DNA from: Mycolicibacterium sp. P9-22
GTDB taxonomy: Bacteria; Actinomycetota; Actinomycetes; Mycobacteriales; Mycobacteriaceae
Direction of reading: 5' to 3'
Length of the DNA: 64,000 nt
NCBI RefSeq assembly: GCF_008329585.1
Contig: NZ_NPKP01000005.1
Span: forward strand, 372,001-436,000
In this document: positions 17,595-25,822 of the stretch, piece after piece
How the letters are laid out: the number at the start of each line of letters is the position of its first letter
Position numbering within the stretch: position 1 is the stretch's first letter
The notes under the pieces: model-generated
The model's input: the letters and a program-made list of their open reading frames with translations, nothing else
What the model was told of the DNA's origin: nothing
Databases searched by the model: none
Made by a program: the position numbers and the translations under genes

Positions 17595-18411
17595 CGGACG
17601 GCGCTGCAGCTCCTGTCCCGCGAGACGGCTCAATGCCGGAAGCCGGGAAATCGGCGCGGCCCTCCCCGCGCTGGGCACTGTGGTGTCCTGTACCGCCAAT
17701 GATGCGGCGCTGTTGAGCCATACCGGTGAATACGCAGTACCGGCACACCCCGGTGAGGCCCTGATCTGCGGCCAGGAACAGATCAGCGTGCGACTCGGTG
17801 TCGGGGTGACCGGCTACCTGATGCCGCAGGCATTGACGCTCACCGAGGACTTCGGCACCCATCGGGCCTATCTGACACCGATATCGGATCCGCTTGTCCT
17901 CAAGGGTCTTTCGCTGGCGCCGCGCGGGCGGCAGGTGGCGCACACGGCCGAGGACTGGCTGGGCGTGGACTGGAACGACACCGACCAGATCGACCACCTC
18001 GATTCGCTGTCACCCGAGCGGTACCGGGTCCTGCCGTTCACCGGCGCCCGCAAGATCGACCCGCGGGTGCTGCCGCATCTGCTGGTGTACCTGGTCGAGC
18101 AGAACGTGGAGTACACGGTCGCGGTACCGGGCGGCGGATGCGTGCAGTTGCACCGCGGCCGCGCCGCGATGGCCGACACCTCCGGTCCCGCCGTGGCGGT
18201 GATCTTCGGTGCGGCCCGGTATGCGCTGGATCCGGTGCAGGTCGGCGAGTGCTGGGTGACCTCGCTGCACGGCGCCGCAGGCCCGACGGCAGCGATCGAG
18301 ATCTACGACCACAGCCGGCGTTGTGTCACCATACTGACCCTCACCGGGTCGGTGTGCGGGCACACCTACGACGACTGGCAGGCCATCGCGAAGTCGCTCC
18401 CCAGCCTCTGA
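17584..18411 (+). CDS. HemS/ChuX-family haem-utilisation-like protein
   Basis: A 275-residue protein overlapping the diflavin gene by 11 nt (translational coupling). I compare it from memory with the HemS/HmuS family. The N-terminal part LPALGTVVSCTANDAALLSH with TGEY matches the family start (G-x-V-M-x-L-T-R-N-x-x-A-V-H-E-x-x-G-x-Y). The C-terminal part has GGGCVQLHRG like GN-x-GCIQIHTG, then ECWVTSLHGAAGPTAAIEIYD like AWVVRKPTxDGxVTSLEIFD, and W-x-x-I-x-x-SLP. It is shorter than HemS (about 340) and lacks the DVHxF haem-ligand segment. It may bind haem or a related ligand, or be a divergent accessory protein. The N-terminal CxxC (CSSCPARR) is unusual. Confidence 0.6.
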   Translation: MCTDGRRCSSCPARRLNAGSREIGAALPALGTVVSCTANDAALLSHTGEYAVPAHPGEALICGQEQISVRLGVGVTGYLMPQALTLTEDFGTHRAYLTPISDPLVLKGLSLAPRGRQVAHTAEDWLGVDWNDTDQIDHLDSLSPERYRVLPFTGARKIDPRVLPHLLVYLVEQNVEYTVAVPGGGCVQLHRGRAAMADTSGPAVAVIFGAARYALDPVQVGECWVTSLHGAAGPTAAIEIYDHSRRCVTILTLTGSVCGHTYDDWQAIAKSLPSL

Positions 18412-18451
18412 CCTGCGGCGCAGGTGACGACCATCGCCCGTGTTGGCTCGG

Positions 18452-19171
18452 TCAAGAATCGCACCTGACCTCAGGCGTCCTGGGTCGACGCACCGTCGCC
18501 CGCTGATGCGCCGTCATCAGCAGCTTGTCGAACGTTGCTCTCGACGGCAGGTTCTCACCCCCGCTGAACTGCTCGAAGTCCGACATCAACTGCTCGGCCA
18601 GGGCCCGCAGTTTGACGTTCGTCTCCTGCGAACGCCATCGGAGCAGGCCGAACGCGGCTTCCGAATCGATCCCGTAGACAATCCGGAGGATGCCCTTGAC
18701 CTGCTCGATGATCGCCCGATTGCCTGCGATTTCGGTCACGGCATCGGTGATGGCGGCGTCGCGGGCTTTTCCGTCCGGGGTCACGTCGATATAGAAGCCA
18801 TGTGCCCCGATGACCTCACCGTCGTCGCCCTGCAGCCGTTCACCGATGACGAGTACATCGCGAACCTCGTTCTGAACGGTCAGGATCCGGTGCCGCACAC
18901 TGAACGGTTCATCGGTGTGACGGACCCGTTCCAGCGTTACCGAGACGGGTTCCAGATCCTCGGGATGCTGGTGCCGTCGCAGGAGATCTGGGGTCGGCTC
19001 TACCGTCCCGGGCTCGTACCCATGGAGCGCCTCGGTTTCGGCCGACCAGTGCCACCGCTGGTCGCGGAAATGGTACCGATACCACCCCACTCGTTGGGAC
19101 ACAGCAGAGGCGAGCGCCAAATCCTCTGCACGGGAATCGGATTCTTCACACATCGACATAGCGGGACCCAT
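18452..19171 (-). CDS. PAS-ANTAR domain regulator
   Basis: A 239-residue protein. A PAS fold fills about residues 25-130 (WYRYHFRDQRWHWSAETEALHGYEPG; HPEDLEPVSVTLERV). A C-terminal ANTAR domain (about 140-200) has the expected helices with the conserved pattern GNRAIIEQVKGILRIVYGID and AFGLLRWRSQETNVKLRALA. ANTAR proteins bind paired hairpins in nascent RNA and cause antitermination; the PAS domain would sense a ligand or redox state. Mycobacteria carry many such proteins. Three in-frame ATGs occur at 19171, 19159 and 19153 with no clear Shine-Dalgarno; I used the longest. It is convergent with the HemS-like gene and seems monocistronic. Confidence 0.85.
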   Translation of the reverse strand: MGPAMSMCEESDSRAEDLALASAVSQRVGWYRYHFRDQRWHWSAETEALHGYEPGTVEPTPDLLRRHQHPEDLEPVSVTLERVRHTDEPFSVRHRILTVQNEVRDVLVIGERLQGDDGEVIGAHGFYIDVTPDGKARDAAITDAVTEIAGNRAIIEQVKGILRIVYGIDSEAAFGLLRWRSQETNVKLRALAEQLMSDFEQFSGGENLPSRATFDKLLMTAHQRATVRRPRTPEVRCDS

Positions 19172-19243
19172 CTGGTGTGCAATTGACGAGCGCCGACCGT
19201 GCGCGGCTGCAGGAGCCTCCGCAGCCGCGCACGATGTTCGGCG

Positions 19244-19687
19244 TTAGCTCGAATCGACGGTGGAGGACGCGATGGTGCGCGCGGCGCCCGCGTGCTCGAC
19301 GTCGATGCGGCGTGGCTTGGCGCGTTCGGCGAGCGGGATGCTCACGGTGAGGACACCGTTCTCGTAGGTGGCGGAGATGCGGGAGGCGTCGACGCCGTCG
19401 CCGAGGGACAACTGACGACGGTACGTGCCGGAGAACCGCTCGTTGGACAGCCATTGGACCGCCTCATCGGACCGGGCGCTGCGATGCGCGGTCAACGTCA
19501 ACGTTCCATTGTCGACGCTGACGTCCACCGAGCCGGGATCGACGCCCGGCAGGTCCGCGGTCAGCACGTAATGATCGTCGACCTTGTACAGATCCATCGG
19601 CATGAATCGTGGCACGCGGCCGGCACCGGCCTGGCTTGCCAGAACGTCCCGAGTCAGCGCATCACCAAACGGATCGAAACGAAGCAC
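19244..19687 (-). CDS. hsp18: Small heat shock protein (Hsp20/alpha-crystallin, 18-kDa antigen type)
   Basis: A 147-residue Hsp20-family chaperone. The N terminus MLRFDPFGDALTRDVL resembles the mycobacterial 18-kDa antigen. The alpha-crystallin domain runs from about residue 38 (MPMDLYKVDDHYVLTADLPG) to 130 and includes NGTLTLTAHR and the ISATYENGVLTVSIPLAE motif (G-V-L-x-x-x-I/V-P). GTG 19687 is preceded by GAGGAGGT at 8 nt and fits the family start; frame continues further upstream but without family sequence. It holds unfolding proteins during heat or other stress. A CIRCE element 73 nt upstream points to HrcA control. Confidence 0.92.
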   Translation of the reverse strand: MLRFDPFGDALTRDVLASQAGAGRVPRFMPMDLYKVDDHYVLTADLPGVDPGSVDVSVDNGTLTLTAHRSARSDEAVQWLSNERFSGTYRRQLSLGDGVDASRISATYENGVLTVSIPLAERAKPRRIDVEHAGAARTIASSTVDSS

Positions 19688-19759
19688 AGCAATCCACCTC
19701 CTCGTCATCCATGGCAGCCACCTGTTGGCAGGCCACTCAATCACTGTGCACTACAAAAT

Positions 19760-19786
19760 TTAGCACTCGAGGCCCGTGAGTGCCAG
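19760..19786. promoter_or_regulatory. CIRCE element (HrcA operator)
   Basis: The sequence is TTAGCACTC, 9 bases, GAGTGCCAG. The left arm is identical to the CIRCE consensus TTAGCACTC-N9-GAGTGCTAA; the right arm matches 7 of 9. It lies 73 nt upstream of the hsp20 GTG, in the promoter zone, and about 170 nt from the divergent phosphoesterase. HrcA would repress here and release on heat shock. Confidence 0.8.
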
Positions 19787-19959
19787 TATCAGTTCGGAGC
19801 TTGTCCGGACCGGGTCCTGCTGTGCCCCAGACCTTCCCGCCCCTCGCCCGGCGATGAAGCGGACCGGAACCGTCCCGGGTGCAGCGGTGGCACACAGAAC
19901 TCGGTGAGGACCGCCGGTACCGTCGTTGGCAGTAACCCCCTGGACCCGATCGAGGTGCG

Positions 19960-21147
19960 ATGACCGACAACCCGGCCGAAGTTGTAGAAGAAGCGGCACA
20001 CCCACCGCGCCGGGCCGGGGCTCGGTGGCGCCGTACCGCGGTGGTGACGGCCGTGCTCACCTTGCTGTTCGGCGTGCCGTGGTGGACGGTGGTCGCCGCC
20101 GGCGGCTTGCCGCTGCCCGTCGTCGTCTCGGGAACCCTGCTGTTCGCCGCCGCACTGGTAGCGCTGCCCACATTGCTGTTCACCGGCCATGGCAAGCATC
20201 GCGATCTGCCCTCGGCGCTGGGCGATGCGCTGCTCGGCACGATGTGGGTGTTGTTCGTGTGGTCGGTGCTGGGCAACGTGCTGAGACTGGTACTGCTGGC
20301 GGCCGGCATCGAGGACCCGCTGCGGTCCCGGGTGGTTGCGGTCGCGGTCATCGTGGTGTCGGCGACACTGCTTGCCTGGGGGCATTTCGAGGCGATGCGG
20401 GTGCCGCGGGTCCGGCCGGTCGAGGTGCGTATCCCACGCCTGGGCCGGGGTCTGGACGGGTTGCGGGTCGCGATGATCACCGATACCCACTACGGGCCGC
20501 TGGATCGGGCCCAGTGGTCGGCGAAGATGGTCGAGCGGGTCAACGGGCTCGATGCCGATATCGTCTGCCACGTCGGCGATATCGCCGACGGAACCGTCGA
20601 CGTGCGCCGCAACCAGGCGAGTCCGCTGGCCTCGGTGCGGGCTACATCGGCGCGGGTGTACGTGACGGGCAACCACGAATACTTCAGCGAGGCCCAGGGC
20701 TGGCTCGACTACATGGAGAGCATCGGCTGGTCGGCGCTGCACAACCGGCACATCGTCATCGAGCGCGGCGGCGACCGGCTGGTGGTCGCCGGGGTCGATG
20801 ATGCCACCGCCGAGGGTTCCGGATTGCGCGGGCACGGCGAGGATCTGGCAACCGCACTGGCGGGCACCGATCCCGCCCTGCCGGTGCTGCTGCTGGCGCA
20901 TCAGCCCAAGCAGATCCCGCAGGCGGTCGCCGCTGGGGTGGATTTGCAGATTTCGGGTCACACCCACGGTGGACAGATCTGGCCGTTCAACTATCTGGTC
21001 CGGCTGGACCAGCCGGTGGTGCAGGGGCTCAGTGCGCACGGGCAGCGCACCCAGCTCTACACCAGCCGCGGCACCGGCTTCTGGGGTCCACCGTTCCGGG
21101 TGTTCGCGCCCAGCGAGATCACCCTGCTGACCCTGCGCGCCGAGTAG
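19960..21147 (+). CDS. Membrane-anchored metallophosphoesterase (YaeI-like)
   Basis: A 395-residue protein with four hydrophobic helices in the first 135 residues followed by a calcineurin-type phosphoesterase domain. All metal-binding motifs are present in order: DTHYG, GDIADG, GNHEYF, LLLAHQP and SGHTHGGQIW. The order and the N-terminal helices match YaeI/YkuE-type enzymes, which act at or near the membrane. GAGGTGCG precedes the ATG. The substrate is not readable. It diverges from hsp20 and is followed by an apparent gap and a small gene. Confidence 0.9.
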   Translation: MTDNPAEVVEEAAHPPRRAGARWRRTAVVTAVLTLLFGVPWWTVVAAGGLPLPVVVSGTLLFAAALVALPTLLFTGHGKHRDLPSALGDALLGTMWVLFVWSVLGNVLRLVLLAAGIEDPLRSRVVAVAVIVVSATLLAWGHFEAMRVPRVRPVEVRIPRLGRGLDGLRVAMITDTHYGPLDRAQWSAKMVERVNGLDADIVCHVGDIADGTVDVRRNQASPLASVRATSARVYVTGNHEYFSEAQGWLDYMESIGWSALHNRHIVIERGGDRLVVAGVDDATAEGSGLRGHGEDLATALAGTDPALPVLLLAHQPKQIPQAVAAGVDLQISGHTHGGQIWPFNYLVRLDQPVVQGLSAHGQRTQLYTSRGTGFWGPPFRVFAPSEITLLTLRAE

Positions 21148-21419
21148 CCCGTCGCTGTGCGGCCAGCAGCTGCTCGTGTTCGTCGCGGCGGCCGTGAAAA
21201 GCACGCGACTAGACCACGATTACACCGCCATGTGACGCCGAACACCCCGATCGCGGGTGAATCCGACTGGGCTGTCGTGGAACTCACAGATAATAAATTG
21301 CTTTACCCAGAATTAACACGGACCATGGAGGCGTTGCACAGAACGGGTGATCCCCGGTCTGGCCCGCCAGATACAACCGAAGTCCCTGTGACCCAGGGCA
21401 CTTACAAGGAGTGAGAACA

Positions 21420-21569
21420 ATGTCTTTCGCGCAGTTTCGCGACAACATGAAGCGCGCCAACAACCGGCGACGCCTCTACGCGCGGATCAACGCAATGCCC
21501 GATTCGACGGTTCGTGAAGAACTGATCGCGGTTGCGCAGCGCTACGAGTTCCAGGACTCCGTTCGCTGA
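21420..21569 (+). CDS. Conserved-looking 49-residue basic protein
   Basis: An ATG at 21420 opens a 49-residue protein beginning MSFAQFRDNMKRANNRRRLY and ending YEFQDSVR. AAGGAG lies 9 nt before the start, and an A+T-rich stretch at 21290-21320, unlike the surroundings, could hold its promoter. The N-terminal half is strongly basic and helical; the C-terminal half is acidic (STVREELIAVAQRYE). A good hairpin follows the stop. I do not recognise a family with certainty. The combination of signals makes it a real gene rather than a chance frame. Confidence 0.7.
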   Translation: MSFAQFRDNMKRANNRRRLYARINAMPDSTVREELIAVAQRYEFQDSVR

Positions 21570-21592
21570 TTTTGATCCCGTTCCCGCTGACC

Positions 21593-21623
21593 AGAGCCGG
21601 TGGCCCCACAGGGCACCGGCTCT
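21593..21623. terminator. Hairpin terminator between convergent genes
   Basis: Perfect 10-bp arms AGAGCCGGTG and CACCGGCTCT with an 11-base loop lie 24 nt after the small gene and next to the stop of the convergent isomerase-like gene. There is no long T run on either side, as is usual for mycobacterial hairpins. It can serve both strands. Confidence 0.65.
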
Positions 21624-21626
21624 GAC

Positions 21627-22436
21627 CTATTTCAGAGGGATCTGCCATGGGCCGCCGCGGCGGGACCGCGGCAGCCACCCGAAAGGATCCGGCCCGTCGG
21701 CGCGGTACTCCAGGCTGACATTGCCGGGATAACCGCGACCGGCCAGCCGCTGCAGGTACCCGCCGATATCGAGGGAGCCGGTGCCGGGCGCGCCGCGCCC
21801 GGGTGTGTCGGCGATCTGCACGTGCCCGATGATGCCCACGTGGGCATCGATGACGGCGTCGATATCGTCGCCGTTGACGCTCAGGTGATACAGGTCAGCC
21901 AGCAGACGCAGCCGGGTGGTCCCGACGCGGTCGATCACCGCAAGGACGTCGGCGGCGGTGCGCAACGGATAGCCGTCGACACCGCTGAGTGGCTCGATCA
22001 GGATGACCGCGTCGAGGCGCTCGGCCATCCCGCCGATGTGTGCGAGGTTTTCGGCCGCCACCTCGTCCTGCTCGCCGGCTTCGAGGCCATCGAGCCGGTT
22101 GCCGTAGAGGGCGTTCAACGCCCGGGTGCCCAACCGGTCCGCGATACCGAATACGACGTCCGCGTTGTCGCGGAACTCGTGGCGCCGCCCGGGATCGGAC
22201 AGCAACCCGCGCTCCCCTGCGGCCATGTCGCCGCCGGCGAAATTGAGTGCGGTGAGGCGGACTCCGGCGTCGGACACCGCCCGCACGAACGCGTCGACCT
22301 CGGCGTCGCCGGGCACCGCATCCGCGAATGGCCACCAGAACTCGACCGCGTCGAAACCGGCATCGCGAGCAGCCTGCGCCCGCCGCAGTACAGGCACATC
22401 GGTCAGCAGCATCGAGCAGTTGACGACGAAAGACAT
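21627..22436 (-). CDS. hyi: Hydroxypyruvate isomerase-like TIM-barrel protein
   Basis: A 269-residue sugar-isomerase-type TIM barrel. It starts with VVNCSMLLTDVPVLRRAQAA and has AGFDAVEFWWPFAD, which resembles Hyi. Metal/catalytic positions are visible in ILIEPLSGVDGY (Glu), LLADLYHLSVNGDD (Asp, His), IGHVQIADTPGRGAPGTGSL and NVSLEYRADG (second Glu). Hyi interconverts hydroxypyruvate and tartronate semialdehyde; related barrels act on other keto sugars. It begins 1 nt after the upstream SDR stop, so the pair forms an operon and may work on one intermediate. Confidence 0.85.
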   Translation of the reverse strand: MSFVVNCSMLLTDVPVLRRAQAARDAGFDAVEFWWPFADAVPGDAEVDAFVRAVSDAGVRLTALNFAGGDMAAGERGLLSDPGRRHEFRDNADVVFGIADRLGTRALNALYGNRLDGLEAGEQDEVAAENLAHIGGMAERLDAVILIEPLSGVDGYPLRTAADVLAVIDRVGTTRLRLLADLYHLSVNGDDIDAVIDAHVGIIGHVQIADTPGRGAPGTGSLDIGGYLQRLAGRGYPGNVSLEYRADGPDPFGWLPRSRRGGPWQIPLK

Positions 22437-22437
22437 C

Positions 22438-23142
22438 TCAGCCGCGACCCACGTAGCGCATACCCCGCGCCATCACGGTGATGGTGGGCACCGAGACGTC
22501 CGCCGGCAGGTCCACGATGTGCGCGATGGTGGTCGCCACATGGCCGACGTCGATCGTCGGTTCGGCGGTGAATCCGCTGGTCATGTCCGTGGCGGCATTG
22601 CCGATGTCGATCTGGGTGACGTCGATGTCGAGGTCGCGCAGGTCCAGCAGCATCGACGCCGTCAGTCCGCTGATGGCGTGTTTGGTGACCGCGTAGGCCA
22701 GGGTGTTCGGCCGTGGACGGTGCGCGGCCAGCGACCCGTTGTTGATGATTCTGCCGCCGCGCGGCAGTTGCGCGGTCATGATGCGGGTCGCTTCCCGTGC
22801 ACAGAACACCGCGCCGTCGACGTTGGTGCGCCACACGCGGTGCCACTGCTCGTCGTCGATATCGGCGATGGAGGCCGCCGGCCCGAACGTGCCCGCGTTG
22901 TTGAACAACACGTCGACCCTGCCGAAGGACGACACCGCCTGTTCGAAGAGCACCCGCACCGCGGCCGAGTCGGTGACATCAGTGGGCACCACCAGGGCGT
23001 TCGGGTGGCCCTGGGCGGATTCGGCGAGCTGCTCGGGCCGGCGGCCCGCCAAGACCACCTGGTGGCCGGCACCGAGCAGAACCCGGGCCGTGGCCCGTCC
23101 GATACCGCTGCCTGCTCCGGTGATGACGACGACCTTGTTCAT
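22438..23142 (-). CDS. Short-chain dehydrogenase/reductase
   Basis: A 234-residue classical SDR. The cofactor motif is TGAGSGIGRATA, with AGRR after the second strand suggesting NADP preference. NNAG is present as FNNAG. Catalysis uses Ser in NNGSLAAHR and the YAVTK motif (Y-x-x-x-K). The C terminus is slightly short. It precedes the Hyi-like gene with essentially no gap. Substrate is unknown; with Hyi, reduction of tartronate semialdehyde or a similar product is one idea, but the usual enzyme for that is a different family. Confidence 0.88.
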   Translation of the reverse strand: MNKVVVITGAGSGIGRATARVLLGAGHQVVLAGRRPEQLAESAQGHPNALVVPTDVTDSAAVRVLFEQAVSSFGRVDVLFNNAGTFGPAASIADIDDEQWHRVWRTNVDGAVFCAREATRIMTAQLPRGGRIINNGSLAAHRPRPNTLAYAVTKHAISGLTASMLLDLRDLDIDVTQIDIGNAATDMTSGFTAEPTIDVGHVATTIAHIVDLPADVSVPTITVMARGMRYVGRG

Positions 23143-23200
23143 GTCACCGATTCTTCACTGCGGTCCTCGCGAACTCGACCGATGGTGAGGTGTGGGTCGA

Positions 23201-23386
23201 TCAGGCAGTGCGCCGCAGCCTCAGGACATCGCGTTTGGCACAGCCGACGCGTTCCGCCGCTTCGGCCGCCGTGAGCAGCGGATCCAGCAGGATGTCGAGT
23301 TCGACGGCGGAGAACTGCGGTTCTTGCTCCCACGGCGCAATATCCCACCCTGCGTCCTGGGCGCCGATCGACAGTGGCTCGCTCAT
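23201..23386 (-). CDS. Small protein with HTH-like C terminus
   Basis: A 61-residue frame starting MSEPLSIGAQDAGWDIAPWE. The last 25 residues (LTAAEAAERVGCAKRDVLRL) look like an excisionase/MerR-type helix-turn-helix. AGGA lies 8 nt upstream of the ATG. It is upstream of the SDR on the same strand with a 58-nt gap. No family is recognised with confidence. It could be a small DNA-binding protein or a chance frame. Confidence 0.5.
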   Translation of the reverse strand: MSEPLSIGAQDAGWDIAPWEQEPQFSAVELDILLDPLLTAAEAAERVGCAKRDVLRLRRTA

Positions 23387-23553
23387 GGTTGTGTCCTAGA
23401 TTCGTTTGCCGTTACCCCGCCGCCGTCGATGGAACGAATCGAAAACGGCGGCGCCACAGAGTGTCCCCGATGACACAGCTGCAAGCCTAAGGACATTCAC
23501 GCCCACCCGCTGTCTGAACTCGAATGGCTGGCGCCGACCTGCACGGCGCACCG

Positions 23554-24486
23554 TCACCCCGGTGGGTAGGGCAGCCCGAATTCATCGGCCAGCAGGCTCT
23601 GCACGACGATCATCGCGGCCTGTGACCCGGCCGCGATCGCACCGGCGATGTAGGGCTGCTCCGCGCAGAGGTCCCCTGCGGCGAACACGGTGGGCACGTT
23701 CGTGCGATGCAGCGCATCGACGGTCAGGGCGTCGGCCGCCAACGGCCCCGGTGTACATGACACGCCCAGTTGCTCGGCCAGTGCGGAACGTTGGCGCAAC
23801 GGCGCTTCCACCAGCAGACCGTCGCGGGCGAGCCGGTCACCGTCGGTGAACCCGATCGCCGTCAGCACGCCTTCGGAGCTGATCAGCTCCGCTATTGGGC
23901 GCTGCTCGACCGACACCTTCGCCGACTCCAGCAATTGCGTCGACTCGGCGTCGAGGCCGGAGGGCCCATCGGTCAGCAGCACCACGTCATCGGTCCACCC
24001 GCGCAGCATCACTGCCGCGTGCATGGCTTCTGGCCCGGACGTGAGCGCGGCCAGTCGCTTGTCCCGCATCTCCCAGCCGTGGCAGAACGGACATTGGAAC
24101 ACCGAGCTACCCCAGAGCTCCGCCACACCGGGCAAGTCTGGAGGCGTGTACTTCATGCCGGTTGCGAGCAGGACACGGCGGCCGTAAATCGTGTTCCCGC
24201 TACCGAGTTGGAAAGCGAAGCCCCCGTCGACCGATCCCCCGCGGATCACACGATCGCTGAGCTGCTCGACTGTCGGATATGCGTCCAGCTCTTCACGACC
24301 TTGTGCGTACAACTCTGCCGGACGTCGCCGATCGAATCCCAGGAGACCCCCGACGACCTTCGCAGGCCGATTGCTCTGGTGAGCGTCGTCGATCACCAGC
24401 GCTCTGCGCCGGGCTCGGCCGAGGACAAGCGCCGCGCTCAAACCCGCCGCGCCGCCGCCGACCACCACACATTCCCAGTCCCTCAC
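23554..24486 (-). CDS. Thioredoxin reductase-like FAD/NAD(P) oxidoreductase
   Basis: A 310-residue flavoprotein. The FAD motif GGGAAGLSAALVLGRARR opens the protein; LLATGMKYTPPDLPG and the redox-type pair CPFCHGWE follow (compare CATCDG in TrxB). The C-terminal FAD motif is VFAAGDLCAEQPYIAGAIAAG. The CPFCHGWE form is typical of the TrxB-like proteins found beside regulators in actinobacteria rather than of housekeeping TrxB. GTG 24486 is preferred with GGGGGAG 10 nt upstream. No thioredoxin gene adjoins. Function is probably reduction of a small disulfide or quinone-like substrate (inference). Confidence 0.85.
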   Translation of the reverse strand: MRDWECVVVGGGAAGLSAALVLGRARRRALVIDDAHQSNRPAKVVGGLLGFDRRRPAELYAQGREELDAYPTVEQLSDRVIRGGSVDGGFAFQLGSGNTIYGRRVLLATGMKYTPPDLPGVAELWGSSVFQCPFCHGWEMRDKRLAALTSGPEAMHAAVMLRGWTDDVVLLTDGPSGLDAESTQLLESAKVSVEQRPIAELISSEGVLTAIGFTDGDRLARDGLLVEAPLRQRSALAEQLGVSCTPGPLAADALTVDALHRTNVPTVFAAGDLCAEQPYIAGAIAAGSQAAMIVVQSLLADEFGLPYPPG

Positions 24487-24522
24487 AGAGGTTTGACTCC
24501 CCCGGCAGGACTGCCTCAAACG

Positions 24523-25596
24523 CTACGGGCGACGTCTGTTCGTCAACCGGCCTTCGGTGAGGTCGCGGCCGAGCTGATCGAGGAGTGACCGACGCCGCAG
24601 CGGCGGGCTGTCGGTGTAAGCCCCCTGCGCGACTCCGCGCAGGACATCGGTCAGGGCGGCGGTGGACGTCCACTGCGGCTGCCAGCCGAGTTCGGCGCCG
24701 GCCCGCGAACAGTCGAGCAACGGCACGCTGAACGCCATGTCCAGCCAACCGCGATCGACCGGCTGCACGCGGGCCCTCCAGCTGATCTCGACGAGGGCAC
24801 CCAGGATGCGGGACGGCACATGAACCGCCTTGGCGCGCAACACCATGGCCACGATGTCGCGCGTGACAGGTGGCTCGGCGGCGAGGTTGAACGCCCCGGT
24901 GGCACGCCGTGCGATCGCCGCGGTGAACGCCGCGGCCACGTCATCGCTGTGGATGAGCGGAATGCACAGCTGCCGGTCGAGCGGCAGGACCGGCAACAGA
25001 GGCACGACCCGCATCGGGACGTAGCCGGGCAGCGAGTACCGCATCAGCCCGCTCGCCGCGGCGCGCTGCACGATGAACCCGGGTCGCATCCGCGTGATCG
25101 GAACACCCGCATCACCGTGGACGCGCTCATAGTCGTCGAGAAGCGCTTCGGCCGCCGCCTTGTGCCGACTGTACGGTGAGGTGGAAATCCCTGCCGTTGA
25201 CCAGCTCTCATTGACCGCAGTGCCATACCGGCCGGCTGCGTAGGTACCGACCGACGACATGTGCACGAGGTGGCCGACCGAGACGGCGTCGGCGGCCCTC
25301 AGCACGGCGCCGGTGCCGCCCACCCCCTGGCGTTCCAGGTAATCGATGTTGCGGGTGGGCTGGAATCCCCAGGCCAGGTGGACGACGGCGTCGGCGCCGT
25401 CCAGGATCGGCCGCAGCCGTTCTGCGGCGTCGTCATCGGCGAGATCGACGCTGTGCCAACGGACGCGGGCGTACACACCGGTCGGCTCGGGTGGCCGGCG
25501 CACGACGCCGACGAGATCATCCTCGGTGGTCTCGTGCAGGCGGCGCAACAGCGCGGTGCCGACATTGCCGGACGCACCGGTGATGACGATGCGCAT
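24523..25596 (-). CDS. NAD-dependent epimerase/dehydratase family protein
   Basis: A 357-residue extended SDR. It starts MRIVITGASGNVGTALLRRL (G-x-x-G-x-x-G) and has a Ser in HMSSVGTYA and the catalytic pair in SPYSRHKAAAE (Y-x-x-x-K). Mycobacteria have several such proteins acting on sugars or lipids. ATG 25596 directly follows the stop of a small membrane-protein gene (TGATATG), so they are cotranscribed. Substrate unknown. Confidence 0.88.
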   Translation of the reverse strand: MRIVITGASGNVGTALLRRLHETTEDDLVGVVRRPPEPTGVYARVRWHSVDLADDDAAERLRPILDGADAVVHLAWGFQPTRNIDYLERQGVGGTGAVLRAADAVSVGHLVHMSSVGTYAAGRYGTAVNESWSTAGISTSPYSRHKAAAEALLDDYERVHGDAGVPITRMRPGFIVQRAAASGLMRYSLPGYVPMRVVPLLPVLPLDRQLCIPLIHSDDVAAAFTAAIARRATGAFNLAAEPPVTRDIVAMVLRAKAVHVPSRILGALVEISWRARVQPVDRGWLDMAFSVPLLDCSRAGAELGWQPQWTSTAALTDVLRGVAQGAYTDSPPLRRRSLLDQLGRDLTEGRLTNRRRP

Positions 25597-25597
25597 A

Positions 25598-25807
25598 TCA
25601 GGCCGGCGCCGCGGGTACGGCAAGCACCGGGTCCGTTCGGGGCCGCGCGTCGGCTCGGCGGCTTTTCACCACGACGAGCGCCGCGGTACCCACCGCTGCG
25701 CCGGTCAAGATCAGCATGGGCCACCACAAGGCTTGCGCGATCACGATGCGGCGTTGCACCTTCAGTCCCGTGCGGGTGATCGACCGTGCACGACTGGTGA
25801 CACTCAT
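25598..25807 (-). CDS. Small single-span membrane protein
   Basis: A 69-residue protein with one hydrophobic helix (WWPMLILTGAAVGTAALVVV) and positively charged ends (RARSITRTGLKVQRR before, KSRRADARPR after). It is placed between the BrkB-like gene and the epimerase on the same strand with 15 nt and 1 nt gaps. That packing supports a real gene. No family recognised. Confidence 0.6.
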   Translation of the reverse strand: MSVTSRARSITRTGLKVQRRIVIAQALWWPMLILTGAAVGTAALVVVKSRRADARPRTDPVLAVPAAPA

Positions 25808-25822
25808 CAGCGTCTGTCCCCT

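Noticed and set aside
21157..21414. 85-codon frame before the 49-residue gene
   Set aside because: Amino-acid pattern is low-complexity basic and then random, there is no ribosome site, and it covers the A+T-rich promoter patch of the next gene.
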